A stretch of 64,000 nt of DNA from Tolypeutes matacus (GCA_026826555.1 JAKSZT010054324.1:8007973-8071972); one strand, 5' to 3'. Numbered from the stretch's first letter, positions 12,360 through 23,383 are shown. The notes: a model not told the origin generated them from the letters alone. Translations and numbers: made by a program.

Positions 12360-13154
12360 GATGTGCATGGGGATTATCTGGTTAGAACTAAGATGAATTG
12401 GAATACAGGGTAAAGGATGCTATTCTCTGTATTTTAGGACTTTAATCTCTGTGACCAAAGAAAAGAGTTATTGCATACTATCTGATTTAACTTGTCTAGT
12501 CAGTTTACTTAGATAGCCTAACTCAACTTTATTTGACATGGAACTTAGAATAGGGAATAAGATCGTGGTATTCTATACAGGTTGATGTAACACCCTGGTG
12601 CATTTCAGAGTGCTTTGGGTAAAAAATTAAAAGTATTTGCAAGGTCAGGACTGGGGATGGAAAGCATGGAACTATGAAACCTCCCTACCTAGGATAGGGG
12701 CTCCCAAAAGGGTTGAAAGTGTAAACAAGGAACTTCACAAGGTCTCAAGCTAAGATCTATTCCTTTTTGGAAAACAAAGTATCCCCATCTGAACTTATAA
12801 CAGGGAGACCTATGAAAATAAACTCTGGAATATATGAGCCCTCCTCATAAAAGGAACTACACTGAAAAGCCAAGCTCTTGACCCTGAAGCTTGCACTTAT
12901 GAAACTTACTTCTGTAATGATGAAACCAAGTTTAATTATAATTAATGCCTAAAAGTCACTCCCTGATGAAAAACCTCCCAGTTGCTCAATTGAGGTCTCT
13001 CTCTCTAAGCCAAACTCTGCAAATACACTCACTACCTTCCCCGTATGTGGGACGTGACTCCCAGTGATGAGCTTCCCTGGCATTGAGGGATTAATATTAA
13101 TTTTTTGTTAGTGATGCTTTCAGAAAAGGATCTTAACTGAAAGGTGTAGAAGTG
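12360..13154 (+). mobile_element. Unnamed retroelement family, copy A (left part)
   Basis: 12820-13154 aligns with about 61230-61530 of the 2.45-kb element. Shared landmarks are tctctctctaagccaaactc, ccttccc-(n)-gtgggacgtgactccc-like text and gagggattaata. The copy is split by the L1 insertion and resumes at 15437. The part before 12820 has no clear counterpart in the 60-62 kb copy and is included tentatively. Confidence 0.6.
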
Positions 13155-13167
13155 AAAACAAACTAGA

Positions 13168-13518
13168 ACAATGTTGAATAACAATGGTGACAGTGGGCAT
13201 CCTTGTCTTGTTCCTGATCTTAGGGGGAAAGCTTTTAGCCTTTCCCCATTGAGTATGATGTTGGCTGTGGGTTTTTCATATATGGCTTTTATCATATTGA
13301 GGAATTTTCCTTTTATTCCTATCTTTTGAAGTATTTTTATCAAAAAAGGATGTTGGATTTTGTCGAATGCCTTTTCTGCATCTATTCAGATGATCATGTG
13401 GTTTTTTTTCCTTCAATTTGTTAATGTGGTGTATTACATTGATTGATTTTTTTATGTTGAACCAGCCTTGCATACCAGTAATAAATCCCACTTGGTCATG
13501 ATGTATAAGCCTTTTAAT
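13168..13518 (-). pseudogene. Inverted L1 ORF2 segment (reverse transcriptase)
   Basis: The minus strand encodes the finger and palm lead-in of L1 reverse transcriptase. Recognisable stretches include [16 protein letters not shown], a [20 protein letters not shown] run and [15 protein letters not shown]. It is split between two frames by a frameshift. It is the 5' part of the same L1 whose 3' part follows in the opposite orientation. Confidence 0.85.
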
Positions 13519-15280
13519 ATTGTACTAGAAGTTCTAGCTAGGGCAATTAGACAAGACAAAAAAATTAAAGGCACCCAAATAGGAAAAGAGGAAGTAAAAC
13601 TCTCACTGTTTGTGGATGACATGATCTTGTTTTTAGAAAATCCTGAAGTATCCACAACAAAGCTACTTGAACTAATAAATGAGTTCAGCAAAGTGGCAGG
13701 ATACAAGATAAACATGCAAAAATCAGTAATGTTTTTGTACACTAGTACTGAACAATCTGAGGAGGAAATCAGGAGGAAAATTCTATCTTCAATAGCAACA
13801 AAAAGACTCAAATACCTAGGAGTTAATTTAACCAAAGAAGTACAGGACCTATATGCAGAAAACTACAAAACAATGCTAAAAGAAATTTTAAAAGACCTAA
13901 ACAAATGGAAAGACATTTTGTGTTCATGGATTGGAAGAATAAATATTGTGAAGATGTCAATCTTGCCCAAACTGATTTATAGATTCAATGCAATACCAAT
14001 CAAAATCCCAACAGCTTACTTTACAGAATTAGAGAAGGCAATTATCAAATCCATCTGGAAGGGTAAGTGCACCTGAATAGCCAAAAGTATTCTAAAAAAG
14101 AAGAGCAATGTGGGAGGAATTTCACTGCCTGACCTTGAAACATAATACAAAGCTACAGTGGTCAAAACAGCATGGTACTGGCATAAAGATAGACATATCG
14201 ATCAGTGGAATAGAATTGAGAATCCAGAAATATACCCTCAACTATACAGTCAACTGGTTTTTGACAAACCTACCAAGCCCACGCTGATGGGAAAAAACAG
14301 TCTCTTCAACAAATGGTGTTGGGAGAACTGGATATCTATAACCAAAAGAATGAAAGAGGACCCCTATCTCACCCCCTATACAAGAATCAACTCAAAATGG
14401 ATGAAAAATGTAAATATAAAAGCCAGGACCATAAAACTACTAGAAGAAAATGTAGGGAAACATCTTCAAGACCTTGTAGTAGGTGGTGGTTTCTTGGACC
14501 TTACACCCAAAGCACGTGCAACAAAAGAAAAAATAGATAAATAGGACCCCCTCAAAATTAAACACTTTTGCACCTCACAGGACTTTGTCAGAAGGGTGAA
14601 AAGGCAGCCAACTTGATGGGAAAAAATATTTGGAAATCACATATCTGATAAGGGTTTAATATCCAGGATATATAAAGAGATGTTACAACTCAACAGTAAA
14701 AAGACAAATGACCCAATTAAAAAATGGGCCAAATACTTGAATAGACATTTCTCTGAAGAAGAAATACAAATGGCAAAAAAACACATGAAGAAATGCTCAA
14801 CATCACTCATGATTAGGGAAATGAAAATCAAAACTACAATGAGATATCATTTCACACCTACCAGAATGGCCACTATTAAAAAACCAGAGAACTACAAGTG
14901 TTGGAGAGGATGTGGAGAGATAGGAACACTTCTTCATTGTTGGTGGGAATGCAGGATGGTACAACCACTATGGAAGACTGTTTGGCAGTTCCTAAAGAAG
15001 TTGAATATAGACTTGTCATGTGACCCTGAAATACCACTATTGGGTATATACCCAGAAGAACTGAGAGCAGTGACACGAACAGACATCTGCACACCGATGT
15101 TCATAGCCACATTATTCACCCTTGCCAAAAGTTGGAACCAATCCAGGTATCCATCAACAGAAGAATGGATAAACAAACTGTGGTCTCTTCACTCGATGGA
15201 ATATTATGCAGCTGTAAGAAGAAATGAAGTCATAAAGCCTATGGTAACATGGATGACCTGGAGGATATTATGTTGAGTGA
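13515..15280 (+). pseudogene. Sense L1 ORF2 segment (RT to C-terminus)
   Basis: The plus strand encodes the reverse transcriptase from the [14 protein letters not shown] stretch onward. The catalytic motif reads FVDD at about 13609-13620, in place of the usual FADD. The Z/thumb region follows, then the cysteine-rich C-terminal part: [21 protein letters not shown] and [12 protein letters not shown] are readable. Three main pieces (13468-14076, 14158-14544 and 14680-15276) are separated by stops and frameshifts, so it is inactive. The ORF2 end is followed by a short 3'UTR to about 15360. Confidence 0.9.
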
Positions 15281-15436
15281 AGCAAGCCAGACACAAAAGG
15301 ACAAATACTGTATGAATGCGTTACTATGAACCAAATATATTGTGTAATATATTGTTTTATTCAAAAAAAAAAATTATATGTATCCATTACATTTAATTGA
15401 GAAATGTGAAAAAAAAAAAAACAAAAACAAACTAGA

Positions 15437-15617
15437 GTTTCCATTGCTGAGAGATTTCAAATGGAGTTGGGAGATCATTCTGGAGGTTGCTGTGATGCAA
15501 GTTTGGACCAGATGCTACAGCGTACCACAGTGTGCAAGGCCTCGAGCAGCAATACTCTTGAAAACCTGAAGGACATCCGGACACTGAAAACCAGCCACAT
15601 GACTACATTCCAATTTG
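15437..15617 (+). mobile_element. Unnamed retroelement family, copy A (right part)
   Basis: Continuation of copy A after the L1 insertion. 'gagagatttcaaatggagtt' and following text align with 'gagacttcaaagagagtcgg' near 61552, and 'gaaaacctgaaggacatccgg' aligns near 61660. It ends abruptly where the minus-strand L1 begins. Confidence 0.6.
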
Positions 15618-17690
15618 GATTCCTTTCTTTCTTTTTCTTGCCTGAGTGCTTTAACTAGAACCTCTAGCACTATATTGAACGACAGTGGTGACAGTGGGCA
15701 TCCTTGTCTGTTTCCTGATGTCAACAGTAAAGCTTTCAGGATTTCCTGATTGAATACAATGTTGGCTGTGGGTTTTTCATATATATCCTTTATCATGTTG
15801 AAAAAATTTCCTTCAATTCCTATCTTTTGGAGAATTTTTATCAAGAAGGATGTTGCATTTAGTCAAATGCCTTTTCTGTGTCAATCATAGGATCATGTGA
15901 CTTTTCCTTTTTGATTTATTAATGTGATGTATTATGCCGATTGATTTTCTTGTGTTGAACCACCCTTGCATGCCTGGTATAAAATCCACTTGATCATGAT
16001 GAATAATTCTTTTAATGTGTTGTTGGATTCAATTAGCAAGTATTTTGTTTAGGATTTTTGCTTCCATATTCATTAAAGAAATGGGTATGTAATTTTCTTT
16101 TTTTGGTAATATCTTTATTTGGCTTTGGTATTAGTATGACATTGGCTTCATAGAATGAGTTTGGTAGCTTTCCTACTTGTTTAGTTTTTTTCGAAGAGTT
16201 TGAGTGAGATTCATATTAAATCTTCTTTGAATGCTTGGTAGAAGTCACCTGTGAAAACTTTTGGTCCTGGGAGTTTCATTTTTGGACGTTGTTTGATGAC
16301 TGTTATAATCTCTTTATTTCTGATTGGCTCACTGAGGTCTTCTATTTCTTCTAGGGTCAGTGCAGGTTATAGTACATTCCTAGGAATTTTTCCATTTCAT
16401 CTACATTGTCTAATTTGTTGACACACAGTAATTCATAGTATCCTCTTATGATCTCTTTTATTTCTGTGGGGACAATAGTAATAACTCCGTGTTCATTTTT
16501 TATTTTATTTATTTGCATCATTTCTCTTTTTTTCTTTGTCCATCTGGCTAAGGGTTTGTTGATGTTATTAATCTTCTTGAATAATCAACTTTTGGTGTTT
16601 TTTAAAATTCTTTTTCTTTTCTCAATTTCATTTTTTCCCCTCTGATCTTTGTTATTTCATTCCTTCTGCTTGCTTTGGGCATAGTTTTCTGGTCTTTTTC
16701 TAGTTCCTCCAGCTGTGTTGTTAGGTCATTGATTTTAGCTTTTTCTCTTTTTTTAATGTAAGCATTGAGAGCTATAAATTTTCCTCTCAGCACTGCCATT
16801 GCCGTATTCCATAGGTTTTGGTATGTTGTGTTCTCATTTTCATCCTTGTCAAGATATTTATTGATTTCTCTTGCAATTTCTTCTTTGACTTGCTGATTAT
16901 TTAAGGTGTGTTGTTTCATCTCCATATATTTGTGAATTTTCCCTTATCCAGCCTTTTGTTAATTTCTAGCTTTATTACATTACGATCAGAGAAAGTGCTT
17001 TGTAAAATTTCAATCTTGTTGAATTCATTGAGATCTGCTTTGTGTCCTAACATGTGGTCTATCCTGGAGAAAAAGCCATGAACAATTGAGAAGATGTATA
17101 TCCTGATGTTTGGGTGAGTGATGTTCTGTATATATCTATTTAGTTGAGTCTATTTATCATATTATTCAATCTTTCTGTTTCTTTATTGATCATCTGTTCT
17201 GATGCTCTGATGTTCTATCCAATGCTGAAAGGGGTTTATTGAAATCTTGAAATTATTGTACATACATCTATTTCTCCCTTCAGTTTTGCCAGTGTTTGCC
17301 CCAGGTAATTAGTTGCATATACATTTATGATTTTTATTTCTTCCTGGTGAATTGCCCCTTTTATTAATATATGATGTCCTTCATGGTCTCTAATAACAGT
17401 TTTGCTTTAAAGTCTATTTCATCTGATATAAGTATTGTTACTCCAGTTTTGTTTGTTTGTTTGTTTACTGCATGTGTAGACTATCCTTTTCCAGGCTTTC
17501 ATTATCAATCTATGGGTACCCTTGAGTCTAAGGTTAGTATCTTGTGGACAGCATAGAGTTAGCTCAATTTTGTGATCCATTCTGCCAGTCTGTGTCATTT
17601 GATTGGGGAGATTAATCCATTAACATTCAATGTTATTACTGTATTAGCAGTTCTTACTTCACCCATTTTGACCTTTGGGTTTTTTCTGTC
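15618..17690 (-). pseudogene. L1 ORF2 remnant (copy 2), endonuclease to RT
   Basis: ORF2 encodes the endonuclease and reverse transcriptase of L1. The N-terminal ITLNVNGLISPIK stretch lies at about 17595-17640, and the linker after the endonuclease at 16602-16925. The RT lead-in, with [11 protein letters not shown] and [18 protein letters not shown], lies at 15640-15800. It is truncated just beyond that point. Stops and frameshifts occur throughout, for example around 17160-17590. Confidence 0.85.
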
Positions 17691-18417
17691 ATAGTCTATT
17701 TTTACCACTATTTTTATACTTTTAGTTACTTTTACTGGTATAATCTTCATTTTATAGACTCTCTTCCAAGCCTCTCTCTCTTGTCTTTTCTTTTCAGGTT
17801 CTAGCACTCCCTTTAGTATTTCCTGCAAAGCCGGTCTCTTGGTTACACACTCTCTCAATTTCTGTTTATCTGTGAATATTTTAAACATGGCTTCATTTTT
17901 GAAAGGCAATCTTGCTGGATATAAGATTCTCAGCTGGCAGTTTTTCTCTTGCAGTACCTTAAATATATCATACCACTGCCTCCTGCCTCCATGGTTTCTG
18001 ATAAGAAATCAGCACTTAAACTTATTGGGTACCCCTTTATGGATGCATAACTTTTCTCTTGCTGTTCTCAGAATTCTCTCTTTATCTTTGGCATTTGACA
18101 TTCTGATTAATGTGTCTTGGAGCAGGTCTATTTAGATTTATTTGGAAAGGATTGCATTGTGCTTCTTGGACACAGATATCTATGCACTTCAATATGGTTG
18201 GCAAATTTTAGCTACTATTTCTTCAGATATTCCTTCTGCCCCTTTTCCTTTCTCTTCTCTTTCTGGGAAACCCATGTCACATATGTTTGCATGTCTTTTG
18301 CCATCATTTAGTTCCTGGCAAACTGTTCAATTTTTTTTCCATCTTTTTTTTTTATCTATTCTTTTTCATGTTTGCCTTCAGAGGCTATTTCTTCCTCAAA
18401 TCTGCTGTTATATGCCT

Positions 18418-18674
18418 CCAGCATTTTTTTTTTTAATTTCTTCTTCTTTTTTTTTTTTTTTTCCTATTGGTGCACCGTTCCTGGAAGCACTGCAATACCA
18501 GGTCGATGCATGGAGTGGACGGAGCAAGCCCCTATTCCATCTCCCTATTCCAAAAATCCATTTAATATATTGTCCTCGGATAGAGGACATATCAGATATT
18601 AAACTGATAAGAACAGATACTACACTTGATCTTAGCCAAAAGGCCCAGAAGTGATCCAGCATATTTTTTATTTC
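18418..18674 (-). repeat. Target duplication flanking the U2 retrocopy
   Basis: A ccagcat-(T-run)-atttc segment at 18418-18440 is repeated at 18656-18674, with the lengths differing only in the T-run. The copies flank the U2 body plus its A-tail. A duplication of about 19-23 bp is the mark of L1-mediated insertion. Confidence 0.85.
18468..18655 (-). pseudogene. RNU2 pseudogene: U2 snRNA retropseudogene
   Basis: On the minus strand the full 188-nt U2 snRNA is readable. The 5' end ATCACTTCT is followed by the GGCCTTTTGGCTAAGATCAA stem-loop I region and the branch-point pairing segment GTGTAGTATC. Next come the stem II sequence, the Sm-site region GATTTTTGG and a 3' end of GGAACGGTGCACCA. Functional U2 is the spliceosomal RNA that pairs with the intron branch site. 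Here it carries substitutions and a downstream A-rich tail (complement of 18441-18463), and lies inside L1 ORF1 without visible snRNA promoter elements. It is therefore a retrocopy, not an expressed gene. Confidence 0.95.
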
Positions 18675-18887
18675 ATTTATTGTACCTTTCATTCCCATAA
18701 GATCTGCTATTTTTCTATGTATGCTTTCAAATTCTTCTTTGTGCTCTCCCAGTGTCTTCTTTACATCCTTAATTTCTGTAGCCATGTCACTGGATTTATT
18801 ATGGACATTCATTTGAACATCTATGATTAGCTGTCTCAACTCCTTTATGTTATCTGGAGGTTTATTTTGGTCCTTTGACTTGGCCAT

Positions 18888-20515
18888 ATCTTCCTGTTTC
18901 TTAGTATAGTTTTAATTTTTTGTTGGTGTCTTGTCATCTGGCTTACTAGGTGTATTTATTCCATTGTGGTTTTTCTCTTTAGTTTAGCCCTATCTTGCCT
19001 TTTCTTCCTTGCTGGTTGTATAGTAAGAGATGAGGATGCAGTTGGTATTGTAAGCTCTGTAGGCTGATGCTGCCCATGTTGCCCTAGGAACTTATGAAGC
19101 TTCTCCCATCTTTCTCCTCTGCCAGGGGTAGGGACAAGCCACAGCTGTGTGCACTAATCCAAGCTGTGGAGGCCAAGACCTTCTGTAGTTGCCTGGAGAA
19201 ACTGATGAAGCTTCCTGCCTCTTCCTTCCTGCCTGGGGTGGGGATGGAGATTCAGGTGTGAGCAGCAAACTCATGCTGGTCAAAACTGACTGCAGTTGCC
19301 CAGGTAGACTGATGCACTGCCCCCCCCCCCACTCCCCTTCCAAGGGTGGGGATTAACCCTTCAGAGTTCCCAACCATCTAATCCATGTGGACTGATAGCA
19401 CTGGGCAGTTGCCCTTGAAGGCTGAGGGAATATTGTCTCTTCTGCCCTTTAAGGGGTGGTGGTGAAACCACAGGCACCCAACAGACCACTCTGTGCAGGC
19501 TGAAAGCACCTGCAGTTGCCCAGAGTGGCTGAGGAAACACAGCTCCCCTCATATCCTATTAGAGGGTGGGGTTGGAGCCATAGGCACCCAACAGTCCAGT
19601 CTGTGGAGGCCAAGAGTGCCTGCAGTTACTTGGTGAGGCTGAGGACACACAATTCCCCTCCTATCCTATCAGCTTATGTAGATGGAGCCATAGATTCCCA
19701 CCTATTAAGTCTGTGTGGGCCAAAAATACCTGCAGTTGACCAGAGAGGCTGGGGAGACATCATCTCTCTCTTATCCTATCAGGGGTAGGAGTGGAGCCAC
19801 AGGTGTCCCACAATCCAGTTTGTGCAGACTTTTAGTGCCTGCAATTGCCCAGAGAGGCAAGGAAACACAGCTCCTCTCCTATCCTATGGGGGTGAGCAGA
19901 TGGAGCCCCACGTGTTTGACTTTCCAGTCTGTGCCACCCCAAACCACCTGCAGTTGCCCTGAGAGGCTGATGCAGGTCCCCCCATCTTCCTCACTGCCAG
20001 AGGTGTGGCTGGAGCTTAGGCTAGAGCTGCAATCTGATCTGGATCGAAAAGGCCAGTCTCTACCATCACCGTGATTTTCAATCAGCCCCTTTTTCCTTCA
20101 TGCCGGGGTGGAGTTAAAATGGTGGCTACCAGCCTCCTGCTGACTTGGACAGACTCAAACTTTAGCTGTTCTTAAGATTACACTTTAGCCAGCTGATTTA
20201 CTAATCAGTAGCTAAGTTGGTGCCCGACTGTCTCTTCCTCCCCTATATTTGGGAAATGGAGCTTCCAGCTCCAGCCACGGAATAGCTCCTGAGGCAGCTT
20301 GTGCCACCAGTGGAAGATGGGCACTGGCCTCTGCTGCAAGGTGTGTTTTACTCATGAATCTTCACTACAAATAGGTAGTTTCCTCCTTCCATTCTTTCAA
20401 GGATGTTGCAGGATGCTCTTCTGGTCTCCTGGGTTCCTCAACAGGTGCTTAGATAGCTCTGGGTGGTTATTAACTGCAACAGGTGCTTAGATAGCTCTGC
20501 TGCCATCTTGCCCCT
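18888..20515 (-). promoter_or_regulatory. L1 5'UTR (copy 2)
   Basis: A 1.6-kb GC-rich leader upstream of ORF1. It begins near 20515 with the CAAGATGGCAG box (complement of about 20501-20511) and contains the monomer array at 19072-20060. A short local duplication, acaggtgcttagatagctct, occurs at about 20440 and 20479 near the 5' end. It is the presumed pol II promoter of this L1 subfamily. Confidence 0.75.
19072..20060 (-). repeat. L1 5'UTR tandem monomers, about 9 units
   Basis: TGCAGTTGCC-type cores start at 19183, 19291, 19404, 19511, 19621, 19731, 19840 and 19949, spaced 107-113 bp (mean about 109). Each is followed by gagaggctga-like and tcctatc-like blocks. A further partial unit lies at about 19072. 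One unit contains a C-run at 19319-19331. The regular spacing shows tandem amplification. Copy 1 has only about four units. Confidence 0.9.
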
Positions 20516-23173
20516 CTCATGGCACCATCTCTTTAATTTCTATAATTAAGCATTCAGATAGATATTATACCCATTTTAAAGATATACCAATTTTATAGGT
20601 GAGGAGACAGAAAAGTCATGGAACTTGGTCATAGTTACTGGCAGATCTGTCTGTGCAAGTCCCCCATTTTACTACTATAGATTAAGTCCTCAAGAGAGAG
20701 AAGTTAGAGTGAATGGTGTAGAGAAATCCTTGGCTCAGGAAAGTGCATGAGCTGAAAATTTACAGAGAATGTTCCCAAGAATTGGGACAGTGTTTCCTAT
20801 AGAAATTAGAAGGACAGGTTAATGGACCAGATTTATATGAAGAACTCAATATAGTTTTATGACAAAAGGGGGAGGTTGGAGAAGGATCATTTTCAGTGAG
20901 AAGTCCCTTCTTGGACACAGAAAAATTAAGAGATAGGATAATTTGCACTCACTCTGGAGTCAAGTCATCAACAACTTAGATTTCTTATACACCTAGCATG
21001 TACCATTTTTACCTATATAATCCCATTTCACCCTCACAATAAAGGTATGAAGAAGTAGTAGTATACTCTTTCAGTAAAAACAAGAACTGGAACTCAGTTT
21101 GTGACTTGGCCAGGTGCAGAGAGCAAATAAGAGATAATTAATTCATTAAACTAGCCCTCTGGATTTTGTGTTTTCATCTTTGCCTATGGCACTGGTCCTA
21201 CTACTTTGGATGGATTTATGCTTTATTAATATGTTTCAATAAAATTTATTTGTTAAAAATATTTTAAATGATTTGTTAAATGAAATAACTAAGTGTGTGG
21301 CTGGATGGCACTAACGAGGTCAGGCAGCAGATTCTCTAACTCCAAATTCAGTGATGGCATGCTATGAGAGGAGGCTCCTGTGCTATCTTCTGTGTGCCTG
21401 GAAGTTTTCTGGGACAAAATGCTGATATTTTAATGGACAAAATGAAACTATTTTAATCCTTGAAAATACCTCTTCCAAATTGTGTTTCTTGGAGATGTCT
21501 TGTAATTTATGATGAGTTACGTTTCTTGGCTGGATTAAATGAATGTAATTGTGATGTTCATGTTTGGACATGCTTCAGTCCTATGGGTAATGAAAGCTTA
21601 CTAAGGAACCTGAGAAAGGAAAAAATAATAAAACAAATTGGGGTAGGCATTATGAGGGAACTAATTAATGAGACTTTTAGAGGTAGGATAATGGAGAGCA
21701 TTTAGTTTTTGTGAAGTGGCATCATTAAGTATTTTAATCATGGGCACTAAGGAAGAACATACAAGAATCTTTGAAAAGAAGGTTCAGGCAAGATTATACA
21801 TTATTTTTTTCCGAAAGAATCTAGGAATATTATAAATCAGCTACTCTTAAAGTATGGGGAGCAGTTTGACCAAAGCACCATCATCGTTGGTAAGTTGGCA
21901 TGTCAGTTTTGCCTCAGCAAGGAATTAATTTATCAATGGCAGCTATCTGAATTTCCAGAAATTTCCCTTTTGCTCCTTGGATCACATGTGGCTCTGTATT
22001 TCCTCTAAATAAGTTAGAAGCTATGGATTATTTTCTTTTGAATATAACCAGAATTCTATAAGATAATATGGAACTGCATTCATTTCTCTTCCTCTGCTCT
22101 GAATATGAGTAAATTGAATTCATAAACCCCCACTGTTGCACACCTCTGTGGCCTTGCCCCTTAGAAACAGCACTCAGTAGCTCTTGTTTTTCAGACTGTT
22201 CTTCCTGCATTCAGATTAGAATACAGCAGGGGATGGAAGAAGCAATTTTCAGATTCCATGGTGGGCTGGATTAAATTACTCCACAGGCCATATGTCTCAA
22301 AGACCTACTAGAGTGGATTAAGTGTTTTGCTTCCTCTTTGCATTTGAATTTTTTTTTTTTTCAGAAAAGAAAGAAAATGTTAATGCAGACCTAGTAGGGG
22401 AGAGAGAAACAAACAAACAAATTCAGTTAGCAGTGAAGCATCATGAATATGTACTTGTTGGAGCATATCTGCCAGGGACTAGAAGGATTTGAAGATGAAA
22501 AGGCTGAGCAGGACATTCTAATAGGAATTTCATTAACAGTTGATATGTATTCTATCAGGGAGCAAAAGTAAGCAGCAGGTTTTCTTCACTCCTATTATTT
22601 GTTGGCTTTTACTGCCCTTCCAGAGCTTGATGACCCAAATTATTGGAACCTAAAAGGGAAAAAAACTAATATATCTATAGTTGCATATGTAGGGAAACAT
22701 AATTTTGAGTTAAAAATACATGGATTACAACTGCTCAATCATGTGAACCATGGCATGTTATTTAATTATTTGAGTCTCTATTTTTTTCCATAGTAAATGG
22801 AGAATAATAATAATTACATCATTGGGAAATTTTGTAGGTAATAGTAATGTAAGATTTAGCATGTAGGTATTATAACACTGGTAGTTTGCTTGCCATTGCA
22901 TCCTGAAATAGCACTATGAGGTTTGTTTTACTAAAACAAATGATTTTTCAGGGTTACTGAGGATGGGATTTGAACCCTGGTTTTGTTAACTCTTGAACAC
23001 AGTTTCTCAACCACAGTCATATATTTCTTGGGATCTATGATGTTAGCCTCCTTCTTTTGTCAGGTTTAAAATGGTAGGATGCTGTGGAATAGGACAAGGG
23101 GGAAAGTAAATAAAACTCAGTAAAAATTTGAGATTTCTAGATATATCTGTAATCCTTTTATCTTTTTAAGCAC
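20516..23173. other. Mostly unique non-coding DNA with MIR relics
   Basis: No gene recognised. Probable MIR relics lie at about 20540-20690 (+), 20990-21150 (+) and 22700-22870 (-). They are judged by 'ataggtgaggagacag', 'atcccatttcaccctcacaa' and 'agtaaatggagaataataat' type text. The rest is AT-rich unique sequence. Confidence 0.5.
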
Positions 23174-23190
23174 AAAAAAAGGTAGTAAAG
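23174..23190 (+). repeat. Target duplication of DAS SINE (left copy)
   Basis: AAAAAAAGGTAGTAAAG is repeated exactly at 23367-23383, on either side of the SINE. Confidence 0.9.
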
Positions 23191-23366
23191 GGAAGCGGCT
23201 GTGGCTCAATCAGTGGGGCTCCCGTTTACCATATGGGAGGCCCCGGGGTTCGGTTCCCGGGGCCTCCTGGTGAGGGCGGGCCCGCCCGCACGGCGTGGTT
23301 GGCTGACCCGGCCAGCACGAGCAGCAAGGGGGGGATAAATGAATAAATAAATAAAATCTTTAAAAA
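23191..23366 (+). mobile_element. DAS-type SINE, well preserved
   Basis: The tRNA-like head starts ggaagcggctgtggctcaat. The A-box region is tggctcaatcagtgg and the B box is ggttcggttccc. A GC-rich body (gggcgggcccgcccgcacgg) leads to an aaataaataaat tail with a final A-run. The exact 17-bp target duplication and the retained CpGs suggest this is the youngest SINE in the window. Pol III boxes look intact, but no TTTT-free transcript test is possible by eye. Confidence 0.92.
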
Positions 23367-23383
23367 AAAAAAAGGTAGTAAAG

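Larger units (their letters stand above)
13155..15436 (+). mobile_element. L1 insertion with 5' inversion (twin-primed)
   Basis: The sequence aaaacaaactaga occurs at 13155-13167 and again at 15424-15436, a 13-bp target-site duplication. Between the copies are an inverted ORF2 segment (about 13168-13518, minus), a sense ORF2 segment (about 13515-15280, plus), a short 3'UTR and an A-rich tail ending at 15423. The segments join with a few bases of overlap. L1-wise, the inverted piece ends where the sense piece begins (the FNIVLE region). This is the classic twin-priming product. It interrupts copy A of the unnamed retroelement. Confidence 0.9.
17691..18887 (-). pseudogene. L1 ORF1 (copy 2), split by U2 retrocopy
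   Basis: ORF1 starts at 18887 with MAKSKDQNKPPDN and continues into the coiled-coil region to about 18660. After the U2 insertion (18441-18655) it resumes to the C-terminal part, where DKQKLRECVTKRPALQEILK is readable at 17820-17870. On the minus strand 17909-17595 is open without a stop across the usual ORF1 end and into the start of ORF2. The ORFs are separate in most L1s, so an indel in this decayed copy is the likely explanation. Other frameshifts are present. Confidence 0.8.
15618..20515 (-). mobile_element. LINE-1 element (copy 2), 5'UTR to mid-ORF2
   Basis: A 4.9-kb minus-strand L1. From its 5' end (20515) it has a long monomeric 5'UTR, ORF1 and the N-terminal half of ORF2. It stops inside the reverse transcriptase at 15618 without a poly-A tail, so the 3' half has been lost. 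No target duplication was found. U2 snRNA is inserted in ORF1. The L1 at 1-2020 belongs to the same or a close subfamily. Confidence 0.9.

Noticed and set aside
13452..13835. 127-codon minus-strand frame
   Set aside because: It is opposite the sense L1 RT segment and crosses the inversion junction.
18468..18655. Functional U2 snRNA gene
   Set aside because: It has point changes, an A-tail and flanking target duplications, sits inside an L1, and shows no visible distal or proximal snRNA promoter elements.
18408..18887. 159-codon minus-strand frame as a novel protein
   Set aside because: It is L1 ORF1 running by chance into the antisense tail and body of the U2 retrocopy; the last part is non-coding RNA sequence.
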